From the NCBI GenBank assembly GCA_910578175.1, contig CAJTPF010000013.1:1-64000 (forward strand): a stretch of DNA of 64,000 bases. The letters run 5' to 3'. This DNA comes from an uncultured Lachnospiraceae bacterium. Its GTDB lineage: Bacteria; Bacillota; Clostridia; Lachnospirales; Lachnospiraceae. Made by a program: the position numbers and the translations under genes. This document shows, one piece after another, positions 59,767 to 64,000 of this stretch; position 1 is the stretch's first letter; each line of letters starts with the position of its first letter. The notes under the pieces are model-generated. The model worked only from the letters and a program-made list of their open reading frames with translations. It searched no databases and was not told where the DNA came from.

Positions 59767-60287
59767 TACAGCTGCACCTCCATCCTTTTCTGCATTTTTG
59801 CAAATGCACGGCTGATCTTTGACCGAACGGTTGCCGCTTTCATATTCATAAGCTCACCGATTTCCCGGCTCTTGTATCCTCCAAATACTGCCATGGAAAC
59901 CAAATTTCTTTCTTCTGGTGTCAGGTCTTCAAAAGCCCGTTTCAAATCCTGTTCCTTTTCATATTCATTTACCGTTTTCAGATCGTGATTTACTGCTTCA
60001 TCATCCAGGGACAAATTTTTTTCTGCCAGTTGTTTTCTTCTTTTCCTGCATTTATTAGATAAGATCTTAAAAACCCATGCCCGGAATTTTTCATTCTCCC
60101 TTAATTTTCCAATGTCCTGATAGACTTCCATTACCGTATCGCTGACTATATCCTCCGCCTCCTGCCGGTTCTCCAGCATATAATAAGAATATCTATACAT
60201 ATCCTTATATACCTGCTGATATAATTCGGAAAAAGCTGTGGTATCACCTTCCTTTGCCTTAATAACCAATTCCCTGACTGTCTCCAA
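59766..60287 (-). CDS. ECF-type RNA polymerase sigma factor
   Basis: I prefer a TTG start at 60287, seven bases after AAAGGAAG, giving 173 residues; an ATG at 60305 is possible, and the frame extends to an ATG at 60449. Region 2 is seen in FSELYQQVYKDMYRYSYYML and EAEDIVSDTVMEVYQDI, region 4 in LTPEERNLVSMAVFGGYKSR and NMKAATVRSKISRAF. It is translationally coupled to the propeller gene, as sigma/anti-sigma pairs usually are. Confidence 0.9.
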   Translation of the reverse strand: METVRELVIKAKEGDTTAFSELYQQVYKDMYRYSYYMLENRQEAEDIVSDTVMEVYQDIGKLRENEKFRAWVFKILSNKCRKRRKQLAEKNLSLDDEAVNHDLKTVNEYEKEQDLKRAFEDLTPEERNLVSMAVFGGYKSREIGELMNMKAATVRSKISRAFAKMQKRMEVQL

Positions 60288-60433
60288 TCTGCCACTTCCT
60301 TTCATTTGTATTCCCATACCGATACTGAATCCCTGCAATGTCTTCCAAACCGGCGAGCTGAAATTCAGCTTATCATAATTCATATATATGTGTATAAAAC
60401 GCCCAAAACTGTTGCAATAAAAATAATACCCAT

Positions 60434-60477
60434 TAAAAAAGTCATACAATGGCTTAAACTGCCAATGTATGACTTTC
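60434..60477 (-). terminator. Terminator between the small helical protein and the sigma gene
   Basis: Arms AAAGTCATACAATGGC and GCCAATGTATGACTTT with one mismatch, followed on the - strand by six T. It isolates the sigma factor operon from the ilvC side. Confidence 0.75.
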
Positions 60478-60481
60478 AGAT

Positions 60482-60703
60482 TTAATTTATATAGTTTCTA
60501 AACTTCTTCCTATATTCTTCAACACGAGAAGATAATTTATCAAAATCCTTAGCGCTGATCTTGCCATCATTTCTCAAGTCTTTAATAACGGAAACAAACT
60601 CCAGAAAAGACTTATATGCTGCATCTTTATAGTTATTCGACAAATTCAGCTTTATTTCTGCTTCTTTATCTTCCACTATCTTTTTGGTCTTACCAAACAG
60701 CAT
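60482..60703 (-). CDS. Small helical protein of unknown function
   Basis: 73 residues, Lys/Glu-rich, two predicted helices (KKIVEDKEAEIKLNLSNNYK, DFDKLSSRVEEYRKKF) with short linker GKISAKD. GGAG sits before the ATG, and a terminator follows at once. It lies about 50 bases downstream of ilvC. I do not recognise it. Confidence 0.6.
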   Translation of the reverse strand: MLFGKTKKIVEDKEAEIKLNLSNNYKDAAYKSFLEFVSVIKDLRNDGKISAKDFDKLSSRVEEYRKKFRNYIN

Positions 60704-60750
60704 ATGAATTTCTCCGTTTCTATGTTCAGTCTCTATACAATATGCATGAA

Positions 60751-61770
60751 TTAGTTATTAATCAGTTTGTCTTCTTCATTATTCCAGCTGTAAAGCTTTC
60801 TGATCTCCTCACCGATCTTTTCTGACGGATGCTCGGAAGCCAGTTTTCTCATGGCCTGGAAATGTACCTGACGGCCTGCCGGAGACATATCAACTAAAAA
60901 TTCTTTTGCAAATGTACCGTCCTGAATATCAGATAAAACCTTCTTCATAGCTTTCTTGGTATCTTCCGTGATGATCTTAGGACCCGTTATATAATCACCG
61001 TATTCCGCTGTATTGGAGATGGAATATCTCATTCCTGCAAAACCGGACTGATAGATTAAATCCACGATCAGTTTCATCTCATGGATACACTCAAAATATG
61101 CATTCCGCGGATCATATCCTGCTTCTACCAGTGTTTCAAAACCTGCCTGCATCAATGCGCAAACACCGCCGCAAAGAACTGCCTGCTCTCCGAAGAGGTC
61201 TGTCTCTGTTTCGGTCCGGAAGGTAGTCTCAAGAACACCTGCTCTTGCGCCGCCGATCGCCAGTGCATATGCAAGTGCGGTATCCAGTGCCTTACCGGTT
61301 GCATCCTGCTCAACCGCTACGAGACAAGGAACACCTTTTCCCTCCAGATATTCGGAACGTACGGTATGACCCGGTCCCTTTGGAGCGATCATGGTTACAT
61401 CTACATCTGCCGGTGGTTTGATACAACCGAAATGGATATTAAATCCGTGCGCAAACATTAACATATTACCCGGCTCAAGGTTCGGCTCGATATCTTTTTT
61501 ATACATATCAGCCTGCTTCTCATCATTGATAAGAATCATGATGATATCTGCCTTTTTAGCTGCTTCTGCTGTTGTATATACTTCAAAGCCCTGTGCCTCA
61601 GCTTTTGCCCATGACTTGCTTCCCTCGTATAAACCTATAATCACATTGCAGCCTGACTCTTTTGCGTTCAAAGCATGAGCATGACCCTGACTGCCATATC
61701 CAATCACAGCTATTGTCTTGCCTTCCAATAACGATAAGTTACAATCTTCCTGATAATAAATCTTTGACAT
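60751..61770 (-). CDS. ilvC: Ketol-acid reductoisomerase
   Basis: Start at 61770 (MSKIYYQEDCN), eight bases after GGAGG; an ATG at 61785 overlaps that site. 339 residues, class I. The NADPH motif is GYGSQGHAHALN, the metal-binding residues are in ETETDLFGEQAVLCGG and YFECIHEMKLIVDL. Second step of valine and isoleucine synthesis. Confidence 0.97.
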   Translation of the reverse strand: MSKIYYQEDCNLSLLEGKTIAVIGYGSQGHAHALNAKESGCNVIIGLYEGSKSWAKAEAQGFEVYTTAEAAKKADIIMILINDEKQADMYKKDIEPNLEPGNMLMFAHGFNIHFGCIKPPADVDVTMIAPKGPGHTVRSEYLEGKGVPCLVAVEQDATGKALDTALAYALAIGGARAGVLETTFRTETETDLFGEQAVLCGGVCALMQAGFETLVEAGYDPRNAYFECIHEMKLIVDLIYQSGFAGMRYSISNTAEYGDYITGPKIITEDTKKAMKKVLSDIQDGTFAKEFLVDMSPAGRQVHFQAMRKLASEHPSEKIGEEIRKLYSWNNEEDKLINN

Positions 61771-61886
61771 ATGTTTTGCCTCCATATATATTAGTATTAT
61801 AGTTAATGTTATCTATTATGCAGTACATTTTAGATAACAATTAATCTCGTGACCGTGCCGATATCTGCTATGTATTACCTGAAAAT

Positions 61887-62393
61887 CTATTCCAGTTCTC
61901 CCGACAGCATGTCCGCCGTTCCCCTTGTCAGTCCTGTAATACCGGTCCTTACAAGTTCTTTAATCTCAAATCCTTCCAGCAGGCCCACGAAAGCATCCAA
62001 TTTCTGCTGGTTGCCGGTAAGTTCGATCATCATCGAATCCGTGGAAACATCAACGATCTTGGCCCGGAATATGTCTGCAACCGCAATCACCTGCTGACGG
62101 TCCGTAGCATCCACTTTTACCTTGCATAAGATCAGTTCCCTGCAGACGGATGCCCCGTCTTTCAGTTCAATGATATCTTTGACATCCACAAGCTTTGCAA
62201 CCTGCTTGCGGATCTGTTCCAGAACTTCGTCTTCACCGCTGACAACTATGGTCATTCTGGAAAAACCGTTTCTTTCGGTCTCGCTTACGGTCAGACTGTC
62301 TATATTATATCCTCTTCTTGAAAAGAGGCCGGAAATCCTGCTGAGTACGCCTACCGTATTCTCAACCAGAATCGATAATACCATTTTCTTCAT
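61887..62393 (-). CDS. ilvN: Acetolactate synthase regulatory small subunit
   Basis: 168 residues with an N-terminal ACT domain (LVENTVGVLSRISGLFSRRG, YNIDSLTVS) and the second ACT-like half. It gives valine feedback control to the catalytic subunit, whose gene is not in this window. 115 bases upstream of ilvC on the same strand. Confidence 0.95.
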   Translation of the reverse strand: MKKMVLSILVENTVGVLSRISGLFSRRGYNIDSLTVSETERNGFSRMTIVVSGEDEVLEQIRKQVAKLVDVKDIIELKDGASVCRELILCKVKVDATDRQQVIAVADIFRAKIVDVSTDSMMIELTGNQQKLDAFVGLLEGFEIKELVRTGITGLTRGTADMLSGELE

Positions 62394-62424
62394 AGAAAAT
62401 ACTCCTTACACTATATTCTTAATA

Positions 62425-62452
62425 ATCATAGCACATTCGTTCATTTTGTCAA
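62425..62452 (-). promoter_or_regulatory. ilvN-ilvC promoter
   Basis: TTGACA (62447-62452), 16 bases, TATGAT (62425-62430). The leader is only about 25 bases, so no T-box or peptide attenuator fits. Confidence 0.6.
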
Positions 62453-62465
62453 GAGTTTCATATTC

Positions 62466-62708
62466 TTACTCATCAAACTCTGCCGTGATAAAAAATGCGC
62501 TGCCCTCCGGGCGAATGGAAGTCACTGTTCCTTTCAGACACTTTAGCCGCTGCCGGTAAGGTATATTATTGGACATTGCCAGCGCAGGTATAATCGTATA
62601 ATAACATACCACTCCCTGCAGCGTAACCAGCTGGGATTCCTCCACTTCCACTTCATCGCCTACATGAAGCAGATCCGGACGTTCCATTTTAAACTCTATC
62701 TCTTTCAT
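62466..62708 (-). CDS. Small conserved-looking protein, unknown function
   Basis: Start at 62708 (MKEIEFKMERPDLLHVGDEV), with GGAGG upstream; the ATG at 62747 would lie in a terminator. 80 residues, mostly beta, with TLQGVVCYYTIIP and LKCLKGTVTSIRPEGSAFFI. It reads as a small barrel, perhaps nucleic-acid- or ligand-binding. Between ilvN and the 67-residue gene. Confidence 0.6.
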   Translation of the reverse strand: MKEIEFKMERPDLLHVGDEVEVEESQLVTLQGVVCYYTIIPALAMSNNIPYRQRLKCLKGTVTSIRPEGSAFFITAEFDE

Positions 62709-62729
62709 GTTTTTCCTCCGTCTTATAAC

Positions 62730-62758
62730 AAAAAAGACCGCTGCCACGGTCTTTTTTA
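62730..62758 (-). terminator. Terminator after the 67-residue protein gene
   Basis: Arms AAAAAAGACCG and CGGTCTTTTTT around CTGCCA, working on both strands. Confidence 0.8.
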
Positions 62759-62764
62759 TCCAAA

Positions 62765-62968
62765 CTATTTATATAACCATTCACCTAACTGACGAACGGA
62801 ATCATCCTCCTGCTCTTCCAGTTCATCAATGATGAAAATCTGCTCCGGTCCTTTTGTGAAACCGGATATCGCTTCCTTTGCTTCATTAAAACTGGAATAT
62901 TGACCAAGTACACCTGTGCCGTCAGATTTTTCCTTATTGTAAACACCTAATTCAAAATACCGTCTCAT
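62765..62968 (-). CDS. Small protein, unknown function
   Basis: 67 residues (MRRYFELGVYNKEKSDGTGV...), acidic C-terminus with ELEEQEDDSVRQLGEWLYK. The sequence FNEAKEAISGF resembles a short alpha/beta fold of the kind seen in many small Firmicute proteins. GAGG is in reach of the ATG. About 80 bases downstream of the GH13 gene. Confidence 0.55.
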   Translation of the reverse strand: MRRYFELGVYNKEKSDGTGVLGQYSSFNEAKEAISGFTKGPEQIFIIDELEEQEDDSVRQLGEWLYK

Positions 62969-63047
62969 CCCAAACCTCCATAATTTTCTAACTGCCGTTT
63001 ACATTTTACTGCAAATCATCAGATAACAATATTTTCTAAATTTAATC

Positions 63048-64000
63048 CTATTTTAAGATAACGATAGCATGCGGTGGAAGGACTATGGTATCTCCTACCT
63101 GATACGGCTGCTCTTCTCCGGTTGTCAGTATCCCCTGAATACAGGTATAACCGTATACGCTCCTTGGTATCTCTGCATAAGCTGTCTCAGCCGGACTTGT
63201 ATTGGCAAGCACAACGATCTTGCTGCCTTCATAGGTTTTCGTCATCGCACTGATCTTTTCATCCGTTACTTCATTGATACGGGCAACCTCACCTCTGGAC
63301 AATTCCGGAAAGATATTTCTGAGTTTCACGGACTGTTTCACATAACTCAGGATCGAGTTTTTATCTGCCAGCTGTTCTTCCACGGATGGGAATCGGTTGA
63401 TGACCATATTTTTATCCATATTTGCCGGACCATTACACTGACCGGTGGTATCCGAAGATGACCAGATCATCGGAGAACGCTTATTTTCATCGGCTTCTAC
63501 GCCTCCCAGGCCAATCTCATCTCCGTAATAGATATAGGTGCTTCCATTAGAGATCGCCATCAGACCATGGGCAAACTTAATTTTGTCTTCATTAAAACCA
63601 AGATAATGAGCCGGCCGGTTCAGATCGTGGTTGCTTAAAAACAATGCCATAGCTCCGGTATCCGAATATCCCCGGACAGACTCCATGGACTTGATCAGTG
63701 AATTTGTAAAATAATCACCGTTATAGGTTGCCGTATTGGTACCCTGGGCAATCATGGTATAGACGCCGTCATGGTTTCCGTAACTAAAATCAAATGCGCC
63801 GTCGATTCCGCTCTCATAATAAGAGGCATAATCTGCGGTCCATGTTTCTCCCACGATATAAGCCTGCGGATCCACACTCTTTACATAAGCGTTAAACCAC
63901 TTTAACACTTCCACGTTCTTTGCGGTATTTCCGGAAAAATATTCTTTTGCCGCATCCAGACGGAAACCGTCTGCGCCTAAATCCAGCCAGTATTTAACAA
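63048..64000 (-). CDS. GH13 glycosidase (alpha-amylase family), N-terminus cut by right edge
   Basis: 317 codons are visible up to the edge and the frame is open. GADGFRLDAAKEYF (nucleophile Asp) and IVGETW (acid/base Glu) and FLSNHDLNRPAHYL (third Asp) are all present, followed by the C-terminal beta domain ending IVLPPHAIVILK. The protein is a different GH13 from the three-CBM26 amylase; the IVGETW and Asn-His-Asp pattern is like maltodextrin-type or extracellular amylases. No CBM or anchor lies in the seen C-terminus. Signal peptide status unknown. Confidence 0.9.
   Translation of the reverse strand, partial: VKYWLDLGADGFRLDAAKEYFSGNTAKNVEVLKWFNAYVKSVDPQAYIVGETWTADYASYYESGIDGAFDFSYGNHDGVYTMIAQGTNTATYNGDYFTNSLIKSMESVRGYSDTGAMALFLSNHDLNRPAHYLGFNEDKIKFAHGLMAISNGSTYIYYGDEIGLGGVEADENKRSPMIWSSSDTTGQCNGPANMDKNMVINRFPSVEEQLADKNSILSYVKQSVKLRNIFPELSRGEVARINEVTDEKISAMTKTYEGSKIVVLANTSPAETAYAEIPRSVYGYTCIQGILTTGEEQPYQVGDTIVLPPHAIVILK

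Noticed and set aside
61786..62465. T-box or peptide attenuator ahead of the ilv genes
   Set aside because: The predicted leader is about 25 bases before ilvN and the 116-base ilvN-ilvC gap holds no T-box motif or Leu/Val-rich short ORF.

Overview
The window looks like chromosome from a low-to-mid GC, motile, spore-lineage Firmicute of the Lachnospiraceae type (Roseburia, Eubacterium or Butyrivibrio relatives). This is inferred from PolC-type polymerase, DXP-pathway genes, an ATP-type PEP carboxykinase, a chemoreceptor and CheY/CheX-like pair, a SleB-type hydrolase, starch-binding CBM26 amylase and Spo0A-like boxes. No rRNA, tRNA or CRISPR array was seen, so the genus is not fixed.

Region 1 (1-13,530): the end of a prophage or phage-tail-like cluster on the + strand. 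A 5'-truncated tape-measure gene is followed by a small protein, baseplate/hub-like and fibre-like proteins and an amidase lysin, closed by a strong terminator at about 13,470-13,528. No capsid, terminase, portal, integrase or recognisable holin is visible. The truncated end abuts two AT-rich paralogous genes on the - strand (YIQTYCNC repeats; the complete copy has a zinc ribbon) that share promoter-like upstream DNA, so the junction is a probable insertion or deletion scar.

Region 2 (13,570-26,810): a - strand housekeeping operon read from right to left: small membrane protein, bactofilin, pyrH, frr, uppS, cdsA, dxr, rseP, ispG, polC and a probable PD-(D/E)XK-fold protein. It joins translation recycling, isoprenoid and phospholipid synthesis, membrane proteolysis and replication.

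Region 3 (26,870-40,320): pckA, a chemoreceptor, an HD-GYP protein, then a - strand cluster galM, yfbR-like, PAS-GGDEF-EAL, topB, glmS and a GlmU-like beta-helix acyltransferase, ending in a hairpin whose arm contains the last stop codon.

Region 4 (40,335-43,420): a compact Fe-S unit nifS-nifU-iscR-type regulator. Upstream lies a 0.9 kb stretch with two very short ORFs with good ribosome sites, a pair of Spo0A-like boxes and a small RNA resembling the antisense partner of holin-like type I toxins.

Region 5 (43,500-50,470): DUF4956 plus VTC-type polyphosphate polymerase, CheY plus a CheX-like multidomain protein, thrC, a SleB-like cell wall hydrolase with a TEPQTE linker, and an AP2/degenerate-HNH protein.

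Region 6 (50,500-64,000): a large secreted alpha-amylase with three CBM26 modules, a SUKH-like gene, leuCD with a divergent LysR regulator, an ECF sigma factor coupled to a membrane beta-propeller protein, ilvN/ilvC, small conserved proteins and the 3' part of a second GH13 enzyme cut by the right edge. Leu/Ile/Val/Thr synthesis genes are thus interleaved with starch-use genes. All functions are from reading translations; no database search was run.
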